Position numbers and translations under genes: made by a program | Assembly (NCBI GenBank): GCA_023512835.1 | Contig: CM042091.1 | Location: 49,999,158-50,063,157, forward strand | Direction of reading: 5' to 3' | Length of the DNA: 64,000 nt | DNA from: Taxillus chinensis | Lineage: Eukaryota > Streptophyta > Magnoliopsida > Santalales > Loranthaceae | Notes under the pieces: generated by a model | The model's database searches: none | The model's input: the letters and a program-made list of their open reading frames with translations, nothing else | Told to the model about the DNA's origin: nothing | In this document: positions 21,043 through 31,630 of the stretch, one piece after another | How positions within the stretch are numbered: the first letter of the stretch is position 1 | Layout of the letters: each line of letters opens with the position of its first letter

Positions 21043-22513
21043 CTAAAAAGGTAAACAACAAGTAGGGGTGAGCGACAAGCTCAGTAGGTGACCCCAATAC
21101 TCCACATCATGCAAACATACAAGTCTATGCTACATGCTCTGTGTACTCGTGCACTGTGTATTGTGCATAATCATTAGGACTCAGCCTGCAAACAAACATC
21201 AGGACCCAGCCTGCCCACACAGGACAGCTTGTCCACGATCCGCCACGGGATCCCAGCTCAAGGCACTCAGCCCTAGCTCCACGAGCTCAACGGCTCAACT
21301 GAGGCCTTAGCCTCTCCACAGCGCAATATGCCCGGCCAAAGTCGCCACACAGGCCTGCCATCGGCGCATATGCCTGCCACGTCAACCACATAGCACCATC
21401 GGTGCATCACGGTGAGAACCCAACAAGTCATAGAACCTAAGTCCCAAATCCACAAACCAATCATACCAACACCAATATGGTCTTAAAGTGTACAACACTC
21501 CCTTTAGAACTATAGCCAGACTTCACAAGTCGATCCTCATTCCTTGACTAAGGAAGGAGATACCCATAGCAGCTATTTTCTTGCAATAAAAAGTCCCGGC
21601 ATTGGGTCTCCATATCATAACTAAGATAATCTGATTTTTGAGGATTTTTCTGAGATACCTAACCCCACTTTCTAAAAATTCACCTCTGCGAAAAACTGGA
21701 TTTTTCTGAGATTTTACACTAAATCCCAATTTTCACATTTTGAAGGAGTGGGAATTAATTTTTCTAGTATTTTTCTTTGAATCCAAATAGGGGGTATTTC
21801 GTTATTTACATTGTAACTAATAATTAAATCTGTAGATGGGTATAGGTTACAATGTAAATAGTCTAGTGTAGTGCAGTTGCACTGTTGCGGAACACTGTTG
21901 CGGATTGAAGCTGTGGATCACTGTTGCGGATTGATGCTGTGGAATGGATGCTACGGATTGATGCTACAGAAACACTACTGTGGAGCGAAGCTACGGATCA
22001 CTGCTGCTGATCCGGACTACTGATCCGGACTAAGTACTCCGGACTACTGATCCGGACTAAGTACTCCGGACTATCGATCCGGACTAACGAAGCTGCGACT
22101 CCATAGCTGCGACTACGAACCCGCTCGATTCCATAGTCGCCGACTCCATAGCTGCTGATTCCATAGTCGCTGAGTTCACAGCTGCTGACTACGAAGCTGC
22201 TGACTATGAACTTCGACCCTTACAGTTCACCCAGGTTACTGTTCATCATCGTTTTTGGCCTAATTTTCGTCTGGGATCAACCCAGCAACCCCTAGACACT
22301 CACAAACACGCATTTTACTAAACAGAGTACAAAATTACATACCCAAACTGATATAAATCAGTTCTTACCCACAAATCTTATGCTAAATCATTAAATCTAA
22401 CCCAAAAATTGGGTTTCCCCCAAAACCTAGGGTTCATGCTCAAATTCATAAATCATGATAAATTCATGCATATTCAAAGACAGAATCGAGATAAGAGGTT
22501 CAAGGACACCTAC
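21043..22513 (-). other. Predicted intron inside LTR copy D
   Basis: Minus-strand donor CCCAG|GTAGGTG at 22513 and acceptor CTCACCCCTACTTG..TACCTTTTTAG at 21043, 1471 nt apart. The first exon would run about 130 nt from a start site below the TATA box. The repeat block lies within it. Support comes from the same arrangement in copies A, E and G. Confidence 0.5.
21880..22220. repeat. Short tandem repeats in LTR copy D
   Basis: Words such as GATCCGGACTAAGTACTCC (two full copies near 22017-22072), TGTTGCGGA and CCATAGCTGCTGA repeat with variation. The block lies between the conserved GAACAGTAAC word and the LTR 3' half. Confidence 0.8.
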
Positions 22514-22576
22514 CTGGGAAGATTATTTGCGATCCACGAGCTCCAATCGCCCCAAAATCACCAAGGGAAGCTCTTT

Positions 22577-22578
<2 letters not shown>

Positions 22579-22622
<44 letters not shown>
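22579..22622. repeat. (CT)n microsatellite
   Basis: About 22 CT units on the + strand, (GA)n in LTR sense, just downstream of the predicted transcription start. Confidence 0.95.
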
Positions 22623-22625
<3 letters not shown>

Positions 22626-23000
22626 CTCAAACACGCATGCACCAAGCAAATTAAAGGGATAAGGCAGTTTCTTAATTATTTATACTGCTGCCAATAATTG
22701 GCCTCCCAACAATAATTGACCTCCCGAGGTCACGAACTCCAAATTGAGTCAAATTACTGTCAAAACGTTCGAAATGACGAGCACAATACTATTCAGATAA
22801 TATCACACCCACATGACCGCCCAAACGCAAGTCAACCAATAAACCCCGAAAAGTCAACAATCGGGTCAAATGGGGCCCCGACTCGGAATCGGGCCCAAGT
22901 ACAATCAAAATGCTCACATCGACGACTACACTACCATCTAGATAGTTGTATTCTCATAGAATGGCTATCTCTCAAAACTACCCAAATACGAGTCTTTACA

Positions 23001-23300
23001 CAAGCGGTCATCGAGTTGAAGTCATAGATCCAGGGTAGCGATCCCCATACAACGGTCTAGCTGGGACCCTAAACAAGCGCTCTCGGGAGGCAACCCGGTA
23101 TACCTTCGTGTTTTGTTTTGTGTTTTGTTTTGTAGGATTTTGAATTTTTCGAGTAGACGGCATCCTCTAGCTAGACGCCTCCCACTTTTCCCTCGCCATG
23201 GTGTTCCCCGCATTTGAATACTAACGAGTTATAGAGCTTTTGTGTGTTCTTATATGGGCGCCTATGTTCAAGCCCATGGCAGCACGATGACAACTACACT
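23001..23300 (+). other. 3' non-coding part of the Athila-like element
   Basis: Holds AACAAGCGCTCTCGGGAGGCAACCC-type text (23070-23100), usual near the 3' end of Athila elements, then a T-rich stretch. The polypurine tract and first part of the 3' LTR are missing: LTR homology begins abruptly at 23301. Confidence 0.65.
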
Positions 23301-24375
23301 AATAGGGAGTTACATGAGAGTTAATATGGGCTAATTATTTGGAGGAATTATGAGAAATAATGGGGAATTCAAATTCAAAAATTCAAATATAGCCTTGGAA
23401 GGCTATAAAAGGGGAGTGGATCCTTCATTTGTAATCATCCAATATCTAATATTCAACAATTCTCTTCCATTCCATTCCTCACCTAGAGTAGAGAGAGAGA
23501 GAGAGAAAGAAGAAGGTTTGGGACAACTCTTGGAGCTTGAAGGCAACCTGCTGGGAAAAGAAGATCAACCTTGGAATTCTTGTTCTAAATAGGCAAGCTA
23601 TCCTTTTTGGTTTTTCTAATCCATGTTCTGTAATTTTGTTGTTTTCAATTTAACTATGGAAGCTTAAAAACCCCTGATTGGGGTTAGGATGGAGTTTGAT
23701 GTAATAAATTAAATTGCAATATTTTAATTTAATCTTTTTCACCTTGTGAGTATTTTTTTGAGTATTTTGGGTTGAAATATAAAATGGATTCTGGCCATTT
23801 CATTTTATCATATTAGGTATTTATGTGAAGGATTGGAAAATGAAGCATAAGTACTGGAAAAATTAGGATATTCAAACTAGGGATTACATGACATGCGGCA
23901 GCGAGTGTAATACTAGGATACCAAGTTAAGAGTGGGTGCGATACTTGCTCTAAACTAAACAACCCAATTCTTAAAGGGTCACCTGTCCCCCATGCTAGGG
24001 TGTACACGAATCATCGCACTTGGAAAAGGCTAATTCATGCATTAGAGGTTGGGTATTAAATATTGTCACAAGGAAAGAATTAGATTGAACTAATACATAA
24101 TCTTGAGAAAAAAATACATCAAATGAAGTCTTAACTCCAATCACCTTTATCAATTGAACTTTTCTTTACTCAAATCAACATTTTCATTTCTCACATATTT
24201 TAAAAAATCAAATTATGTAAATTCAGTTATGTTTTTACATTGCTTTCAACCAAAATCTCTTTATAAGCTAGTTAAAATTTCCAAATTCTACATCCTTCCC
24301 TTGGGTACGATAATTCGGACTTAAAAATCTACTTTATTACTTATCACGATTTGTACACTTGCAAATCCTCGATCG
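23301..24375 (+). repeat. 3' LTR of the Athila-like element, 5'-truncated
   Basis: Matches 16880-17954 closely from TAGGGAGTTACATGAG to the end CTCGATCG, where the final A has mutated to G. About 747 bp of the LTR start, including the GGTCGGGTGAA array, is absent. A few differences from the 5' copy (for example GGAACG/GGTACG, ACTTTGGAAAA/ACTGGAAAA) indicate age. Confidence 0.85.
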
Positions 24376-24380
24376 ATTAC

Positions 24381-25050
24381 TATTTCACGACCTTTTGTTA
24401 GGGTTTCCGCAAGTGTATAGATCGCTATAAGTAATAAAGTGGACTTAAAGTCCAAATGTCGGACCCACAGGGAAGGTGGCTAAGTGTAAAGTTCATTTTG
24501 TAATTCTATGATTCAAGTTGAAGTTTGGTTTTGTAAAAATTGGAAATTTCAAGTTTGTAATTAAAATTAAAAAAACTACTGTAAATGATATTATGGGAGG
24601 AATAGGGATTCGGATTTCAATTGATGTAATTTATTTATTCCAAGTTATTTAAGCATGCTAATTCAAACTTTCCCTTTTTATCTAGAACTCAACACTTTTG
24701 CATGAACTAACCTCTTTTGAGTGATTTAGCCGTGGGTAAACCCTAGCTTGGGGAACGGGCAACCCATTAAGTGCTCAAGTTGTTTGAGTGTAGATTGGTA
24801 TCACACCAATCTTAACTAGGTTACAAGAAAGAATACTGGCTTTCGCAAATTATATTCCTTTCAAGTCAAATCTCTTAACTATCCAGGTTATCAATCTTTC
24901 GATCCATAATTGATAAACCTTAAACAAGAATTAAGATGGTCAAACCTAATTCTAACATGCATATTCAAGAGATTTGATAAATAAATAAAGAAATTCAAAT
25001 TAACATACCAAAAGAAATGTGATATTCCCAGGTTCCAAGCGTGACTGTCT
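24381..25050 (-). repeat. Inverted Athila-type LTR fragment
   Basis: From about 24395 the + strand reads CCGCAAGTGTATAGATCGC..AGTAATAAAGTGGAC..CCCACAGGGAAGG, the reverse complement of the Athila-type LTR 3' end. It lies head to head with the 3' LTR end at 24375, with about 20 bp between. Its body is diverged from the 16132 LTR, so it is from a different copy or subfamily. Confidence 0.6.
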
Positions 25051-25271
25051 TGGTATTCGTGTGTGTGTATAGAGAGGGGGGTGAATCGTATACTTTAAAA
25101 CTATTCCTTTAGTTTTAATGAGTAGGATACTTTAGAGAAGTTTCTTTATCAGATGTGGTCCTCGTTTGGATGGTCTTTTAGTGTCCCATGCAATATCGGT
25201 TACAAGCAAGCATGTATGAGAAAGAAGAGACAGAGACACACAATATACGTGGTTCGATCAATGTGATATCT
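25051..25271. mobile_element. Fragment of a degenerate element, left of an LTR insertion
   Basis: Contains TAGAGAGGGGGGTGAATCG and ACGTGGTTCGATCAATG, words common in plant copia-type LTRs and their polypurine tracts. It appears to continue at 27552 after the inserted LTR. Family not certain. Confidence 0.35.
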
Positions 25272-26282
25272 TGTCACGCCCCAAATTTCCTTCCCCTTTG
25301 GAAATGGGTAATGGCTGCCCATGCCCGCACCCGAAGGGTCAAGGGTTCGGTGTAAACACCAAAGTAAGGACACCTACCGCGGGTCTTGTCCTATCCCTGT
25401 ACCACATGTCAACATGCCAAGGGGCATGTACTTGTTTCCATGCCAACCACACCACCACAATATACATACATACGGTATTCACAACCCAAAACATCAATTA
25501 CATTGCTCAGGGGTTTCAAGCTCTTTTACAATCCACTAGGGAACAAGCTCCCAATAATAAAACCAGGGTACACAGTTTAAGCAAACAGAATCTTAAATAC
25601 AACGAAATAACCAAATGTATATATATAAGGCCATACGGCCTCGCGGCCTACCAACTCGGCCTCTTCCGCCTATCGCCCGCTAGGTCCCGCAAAGAACAGT
25701 TCATAGGAGGGGTGAGCACACCACGGCTCAGTAGGGATCAAGTCTCCCCAATCCCGTCCCACTCTAAAACCATGCATGTCAAGTGGATGCATGTGCTCGT
25801 GTAGTGACTTAAGCTAAAACTACAACCATCACCCAGAAACACACCTCATACCTCTGTCGCACAGGAGGGCGAGAGGACACCCCGCCACCACGGCAACGTG
25901 ACATGCCACACTAGGCCAATGTGAATCTCATCTCAAGGGGTACGGTATAATGACCGTCCCATACTCATTTCAATTCCCCGCGTTTCGGGGTTCTTATCTC
26001 AACTCCCCGCATTTTCGGGGTCCTCAGGCATACACATTTCAACACATACAACTCAATAAACATAATCCAACAAACACAGTACAAACATGCAACTCATTTT
26101 GCATACAAAAACTCAACTCGAATGTAAAACAACAGACAGTCTCGGAACAATCAAATCATTACATATAACATCACCTAACTCCTCATGGTCCCTAAAGTCC
26201 ACACATTTCTCACACTCATAGTCCGGATCGCAAACAACTTTTCAAGGAAGCTTATCCACCTCAAGGGGAGCCCAAAACAAAG

Positions 26283-26312
26283 CCGCACGTGACAACCTAT
26301 TGTCACGTGCGG
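26283..26312. repeat. Hairpin 1 with CACGTG cores
   Basis: Perfect 13-nt arms CCGCACGTGACAA and TTGTCACGTGCGG with a 4-nt loop. Each arm contains the G-box core CACGTG. Confidence 0.9.
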
Positions 26313-26383
26313 GCAAATTAACTCCAAACATCATTCTAACCATCCCGGAAGGTTCAGGGACGATTTTTAGCCAAAAACAAGGT

Positions 26384-26412
26384 TGCACGTGAAAAGGTCA
26401 TTTTCACGTGCA
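26384..26412. repeat. Hairpin 2 with CACGTG cores
   Basis: Perfect 12-nt arms TGCACGTGAAAA and TTTTCACGTGCA with a 5-nt loop. Confidence 0.9.
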
Positions 26413-26484
26413 GAGGTATTTCAACTCATATGCCTCTAAGGAAGCTCCACCTAAAATTTGGGGCTATTTGGAGCAAGAATGAAT

Positions 26485-26514
26485 CTGCAAGTGAAAAAGG
26501 CTTTTCACGTGCAG
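26485..26514. repeat. Hairpin 3 with one CACGTG core
   Basis: 13-nt arms CTGCAAGTGAAAA and TTTTCACGTGCAG with one mismatch and a 4-nt loop. Confidence 0.85.
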
Positions 26515-27096
26515 GCTCCAAAACCTTCCATTTATCATTCCAATCATTTTTCCCTAAAGAACCAACCTCAAATTCGTCTTAGTTTAGAATTTATTGAGGT
26601 TCTAAGCCCATAAACCGGGTCTAAAACCAACTCCTGGCCTCACTCTCATATGATTTCCCAATACCAGGAGGCCTTAGCCAAGCCAAATATAGGGTTTTCC
26701 CAAAACTTTTCATCTAAATAATCCCAAGACAATGGGTATACAAATGACCCCTAACCCAAAAGTATAATCTCACACGAAATTCAGAAATTTAGAAAACCCC
26801 AGACAAAAATCCCGGATCATCCATAGGCTCAAGGTAGAATTTAGAAACTCAATATATATATAAAAGGTCCCTTCTCAACATCCCCAGATCATCACATAAA
26901 TGTTATTCTAGAAATCTAAGATAGAGACGGCAAATAGAAAAACTTGAAATCCCTACCTCAAGTGTTGCGAAAAGAATAGGGGAAAAGAATAGAGCGATCC
27001 GTATCCCTGCTACCTCAACGCCTCCGGCCTCCCGTCGTCGTAGGAGATCCTTGATCGTCGAAACCCCCTCCACTCGGGTCGTCTCCCTCTAGATCG

Positions 27097-27097
<1 letters not shown>

Positions 27098-27139
<42 letters not shown>
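27098..27139. repeat. (CT)n microsatellite
   Basis: About 21 CT units; (GA)n in LTR sense, in the predicted leader of the 25272-27551 LTR. Confidence 0.95.
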
Positions 27140-27141
<2 letters not shown>

Positions 27142-27551
27142 GCGTGTATGTGTGTGACGGGCTGCAGGGAAGGTAGGGTTTGGTCCCCTTTTCTTTTCTC
27201 CTATTTTATTTCTTTTTATTTTGTTTTTAATAGAAGCCCAAGACCAAGTGCAACCCAATGGTTAAGTAAACCCAAGAAGAAAGGCAAAACAGCCCACTCT
27301 CTCTCATATTGGGTTTTTCCCTTTAAGGGAGGCCCAAAGCTCAAAATACAAACCCAGGTAATTTAAAAGGGAATATAAAATTATTTGTGAAATCCCGAAA
27401 ATACCCCTCAGGGCCTCAAATCCCAAATTTAGTCCAAGTACAGTCAAAATTCTCCATTTGACGAGCACATCATTGTGCTGATATTCATTTGTTAAAATAA
27501 GGTCTCTAACTCAAGGCTATCTCTAAGGCCCCTCAAATATGGGTCCTTACA

Positions 27552-28274
27552 TATACTCTACAAGTGGTGAGGGTGTACCTATACCTAATCCAATCCACTA
27601 CTCTCTTTTAATACAGTAGGGTCTAGCCCTTGTTACAATTGAATCAACTCTCTCTTCTATTCAATGCAAATACAAAAACAAGATTGCTCCAGAATTTACT
27701 CAATTGTAAGAATCGTCTAACGCAATATGCTCATGCGTTGTCGATTGTTTGCAATGCTCGACCTTCAACCACTCCTATACCGGACTCACGATCTGTTCCA
27801 TTGAATGTATGAGGAAGAAAGATAGATTAACTCACTGTTATCTATCTCTTTCAATCTTCCTCTCTCTCTGTATTTTTTATGAACTACCTGCGTCGCCTAT
27901 TGTATCTTTGCAGATACGTTTCTTGTCTGCTCAAAATATTATCGGCGCTTACTTTTCAAGTCAGGCACATTCCTTGCTTTTATAGGTCGGCCAAAGTCGA
28001 AACCCTTCAGCTAGGGTTAAGCATGTTTCTCCCTTCAATCTTCATCGTTGAAACATGTTAAACTACCCACGGATGACGTCCACGTGTTTTCCAAGACTTA
28101 GCGTACTTAAAACCGATGCCTGGGTAACGACTTACTTAAACGGTGAACTTCAGCGCGTTTTGCTCCTTCGCGGCGCGCTCCGTTCCTTTGACTAGCCACG
28201 GCCTCGAAGATATTGCCTCGTAGCATTTCCTGCGAGTCTACGAGTCTTCATCTTCGACTCTTTGAGTCCGAGTC
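27552..28274. mobile_element. Right part of the degenerate element split by the 25272-27551 LTR
   Basis: No domain recognised. 28190-28274 carries CTCGAAG, GTCTACGAGTCTTC and ACTCTTTGAGTCCGAG words of the TCGAAG type seen in several LTRs here. Short open frames (27630-28061) have no supporting pattern. Confidence 0.3.
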
Positions 28275-28608
28275 TATCACGCCCGGATTTCTAACCCAAG
28301 GAAACCGGTTCGACTCCCCTTTACCCACGCGGTGGATAAGGGGGTGGATATAAGGTTCCACACAGGATGTCACAACCTCCACATCAGATAATCACCAAGG
28401 CAATTTAATTAGCTTTATTAGATTTGAAACACAATTAATGTTCACAAACCAAACATGCCTTTATTACAATTAAATTTTCCCTTACAATATCTCCTCACCT
28501 GGGGTTACAAAGGTCCCAAAAAAATAACAACACAAAATAATATTAAACAGAGCAATAAAGCGAACTGTTTCTTCACCTTGGTGTTCCCACCTAACGCCCG
28601 TAGGTTCC

Positions 28609-29425
28609 TAAAAAGTAACAAAACACAACGGGAGGGGTAAACAACCACAGCTTAGTAGGGATCATGTCTCCCCAACCCATCCCATGCTCCTAACATCTAC
28701 ATGTTGACGTGGATGAGTACAGTGTCGTGGCAATACTATACAGACAGGCCATAATCAACATTTATACACAAACACACCACATCAACAGGTACAACCATTG
28801 ACACGGCCACACAAGCTTTATAACCAGCCACGGGCTTCCACAACCACCGGGCTCCATAACCGGCCTCGAAGGCTCCGGCCACACAGGCCCCAATCTCGGC
28901 CACACAGACATACAATCAAACACATAACATACATCTCAGCCACTCAGGCATACAATCAAACACATAGCATACATATCAGCCACACAGGCATACAATCAAA
29001 CACATAACATGCATCTTAGCCACTTAGGTATACAATCAAACACATAACAAGCATCTCAGCCACTCAGGCATACAATCAAACACATAGCATGTATCCGGAT
29101 CAACAATCATTATATCAAGTATATTCCCCCCCCCCTGGAAACCCCAAGGTTTCCCACGTGATCCTACAACAGAACGAAGCCTAACGAACCACGAGACATC
29201 CCAATGGCCTCTAAGGCCTACTATCCCGCAACGAACCCCGAGAGTTCCCATACCCCGGACTCAACGTCGAATCAAATGAAACATGCTATTGAAGGCCAAC
29301 ATCCATATAGGAGATCGCACTTATATGGATTTAAATATATATATATATATATATCCAAAAAGCACAAATTGCCTACCACAAGGCCAAGACCCTGGGATAG
29401 ATTCAAGGAAGAACAGAACCCCTAC
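28609..29425 (-). other. Predicted intron inside LTR copy E
   Basis: Donor-like GAG|GTAGGGG at 29425; acceptor-like TTTACCCCTCCC..GTTACTTTTTAG at 28609; 817 nt, close to the 800 nt in copy A. Confidence 0.45.
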
Positions 29426-29601
29426 CTCTGGAAAATCCTCCTTGCTCCCATGCTAGATGCCGTCCACCCACGCGAGTCACCCCAACGGCTACGACCAGGA
29501 GCTCTCCTTGCCTCTCTCTCTCTCTCTCTCTCTCTCTTTGCGATGGGTGTGGTGGCTAACAACCGAAACCCTAAAACCTAAAACAAGAGGGCTCCTCCTC
29601 C

Positions 29602-29679
29602 TTATATAGACACCTCAACATCAAAACGACGTAGTTTTGATTAAGTGAACCCCAAGCATCAAAACGACGTAGTTTTGAT
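29602..29679 (-). promoter_or_regulatory. LTR promoter: TATA box with two near-palindromic repeats
   Basis: TATA at about 29602-29609 (sense TATATAAG). Units at 29620-29641 and 29658-29679 have arms ATCAAAAC and GTTTTGAT around GACGTA. Spacing to the TATA box is the same as in copy A. Confidence 0.6.
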
Positions 29680-29935
29680 TAAACAGCTACAACCTTCCCG
29701 CATCCACACATGACATAATACCCATAATTCAAACATGTCCCTTTGAGAAAAAGATTATTAGAATAACAAAACCAAGGTGATGGTACAAAAACATGGTTGC
29801 ACGTGACAAAGGCCATTGTCACGTGTAAGCTCCAAATGCCCTAAGATTTTGCCACAAGACTTAGAATAACCCCGGAAGGCTCCCATGCAAAAACACTACT
29901 TCCCGTGACAAGCCATTGTCACATGCATTGTCACG

Positions 29936-31030
29936 ATATGCTTGTGCTTCGCAATACCTCAAGCAACTGGTCACTTTATTCTTTTTTTAAGGCCGCGAGC
30001 CTACTATCACAGGATATCTGCCCTGTGAATCTAAAAATTCATATCTCAAGTGTTCTGGGAGCTGTTTTAATATTGGTAGTGGTTCTATAACTTTCGAAGA
30101 GTTAGTAGGTGTGGAAGAAGCTGCTCAGCTTGCTCAACCGAACTTTAAAATTCTCCTCCTGGATCAGCTTGACAAAATCAACCTCTTGTAGTTCATGGTC
30201 CAAGCTGGCAGTGATAAGACTTTCTTCAAAATAGTCATCCACGAAAGCAACTAGATGATCAATCCAAAAACAACTTGAATGATCATTAACCCTGCACATA
30301 GATCTTTCCATATTAAATACAACTGCGTCCTCATCAACACACAGTGTTAACTCCCCTGAATTGACATCTATCAAAGCCCTTCCTGTGCTAAGGAATGGCC
30401 TTCCGAGTATCACTGGACACCTTTATCTTCCTCCATATCCAACACCACAAAATCAATTGGGAAGATAAACTAGTCCACCTTAATGAGTACATCTTCAATG
30501 ATGCCTGCCGGTTTGCCTATCGAACGATCAACAAACCGCAATGAAATCGATGTAGGCTTCATACCCATTAAGCCTAATCGTCGATAAATAGACATCGGCA
30601 TCAGATTAATATGGCCCCTAAATCACAAAGGGCTTGCTCTAGTTGTGAAGTGCCAATAGTGCATGTGAGGGTGAAGCTACCCGGATCTTTCAACTTGGGT
30701 GGTAGCTTATCTTAATATCTGATCGATGTCATTTGTGAGAGCCACAATCTCACAATCAGATAGCATCTCTTCTTGGAAAGTAGATCCTTCAAGAACTTAA
30801 CATACTTTGGCATCTGCTCCAACGCTTCAATGAATGGAATGTTCACTTCCAACTTCTTGAACATCTCTAAGAACTTACAGAATTGAGCATCCGGCTTTTG
30901 CTTCCTCAATCTTTGAGGATATGGCATAAGAGGCTGATATGGTGCAGGTGTAATGACTGCAGGTTGGCTTACTTCAACCTTTGCTTTCTCTTTTACTTTC
31001 TGATCAGCATTTCCTTCTTGTTCCAAGTTA
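29936..31030 (-). pseudogene. Athila-like protease and RT start, truncated
   Basis: Minus-strand coding remnants. 31026-30712 has the Gag-protease border PYQPLMPYPQRLRKQKPD and IPFIEALEQMPKYVKFLKD. The protease C-terminal block MILGRPFLSTGRALIDV lies at 30413-30360. At 30060-29940 the sequence reads LKQLPEHLRYEFLDSQG..YPVIVGS, the usual start of the Athila RT region, and then stops at 29936. Several stops and frame changes are present. RT and integrase are gone. Confidence 0.7.
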
Positions 31031-31630
31031 AACTGCTGTTCATTTTCCTCCTTGCTGGACTCAGCTTTGTTTCCACTAAACTGCAGTTCTTTCCCGCTTC
31101 TCAGCGTAATGGCCTTGCACTGCTCTCTGGGATTAACTTCAGTGTCTTAGGAAGGTGTTTGATGAAGAAGGCCAGACTGCATTTTCCAACTGACCAATTT
31201 GCTGCTCTATAGTCTTCATAGCAGCTCCAAGATCTTGCACTGAAGTAGTAAGGGATTCAATCCTCGTTTCTCCCCTACTCATCCGGTCAGTTGCTTGTTT
31301 AGAAAATTGATAGAAAAAATTACGCATCTCTTCATCCTTGGCCTTCTCCTTATCCTCCTCCCTTTGCTGTGGTTGCTTCTGAAATCATGGAGGTACTTGT
31401 GACTGAGAATTCTCGCCGTATTGTGGAACTCCATTGGCTGGAGCCTTGTTCTGCCTCTGCCATATGTATGGTTGCTGAAAATTCTGAGATCCTCCCTGAT
31501 TCTGATAATTGTTGGCAAGAGGAGGGTTTTGATATTGGTTCTGAAATGGCCTTTGGAATCCACCTCCTCTATTCCCAACATACTGAGCTTCTTCAAGGGA
31601 TTGAGCAATAGCATTGTCCTCAACAACAGC
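31031..31630 (-). pseudogene. Athila-like Gag C-terminal region (low complexity)
   Basis: Minus-strand, broken frames: Gln/Asn/Gly-rich text like that after the Gag knuckle in the 18056 element, with a helical segment SRGETRIESLTTSVQDLGAA (about 31270-31210). No zinc knuckle is clear. Confidence 0.5.

Larger units (their letters stand above)
20681..23000 (-). mobile_element. Solo LTR (copy D, 2320 bp) inside the Athila-like element, TSD CAAGC
   Basis: Borders TGTCACGCCC (20681) and GTCTTTACA (23000), flanked by a perfect 5-bp duplication CAAGC at 20676-20680 and 23001-23005, so it is a complete insertion reduced to one LTR by recombination. In sense order: TGTAAAGACTCG, TATA box at 22684-22677 (sense TATAAATA), (GA)n tract 22622-22579, donor-like CAG|GTAGGTGTCC at 22513, GGGTTGATCCCAG, GATGATGAACAGTAACC, repeat block 22220-21880, acceptor-like module at 21043-21096, end. 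Confidence 0.9.
25272..27551 (-). repeat. LTR (2280 bp) of the TGTAAGGAC...GCGTGACA family, probably solo
   Basis: Borders TGTCACGCCCC at 25272 and GGTCCTTACA at 27551. Possible target copies TATCT (25267-25271) and TATAC (27552-27556) match at 3 of 5 bases. Contains (CT)n at 27098-27139, donor-like TGAG|GTAGGGATT at 26956, three G-box hairpins (26283-26514), and the conserved AGGGGTGAGC..GCTCAGTAGGGATC block at 25707. The AG of the acceptor module is altered to GG here; the next AG is at 25680. Confidence 0.75.
28275..29935 (-). repeat. LTR copy E (truncated, 1.66 kb), sister of copy A
   Basis: Begins TATCACGCCCGGATTTCTAA (first G mutated to A) and parallels copy A: the GGATAAGGGGGTGG block, tandem ACACATAACATACATCTCAG-type units (28915-29095), (AT)n, (CT)n 29515-29536, TATA box about 29602-29609, two near-palindromes 29620-29679, and G-box hairpins 29798-29930. 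It stops at 29935 against the truncated Athila-like element, so the TGTAA start is missing. Confidence 0.7.
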
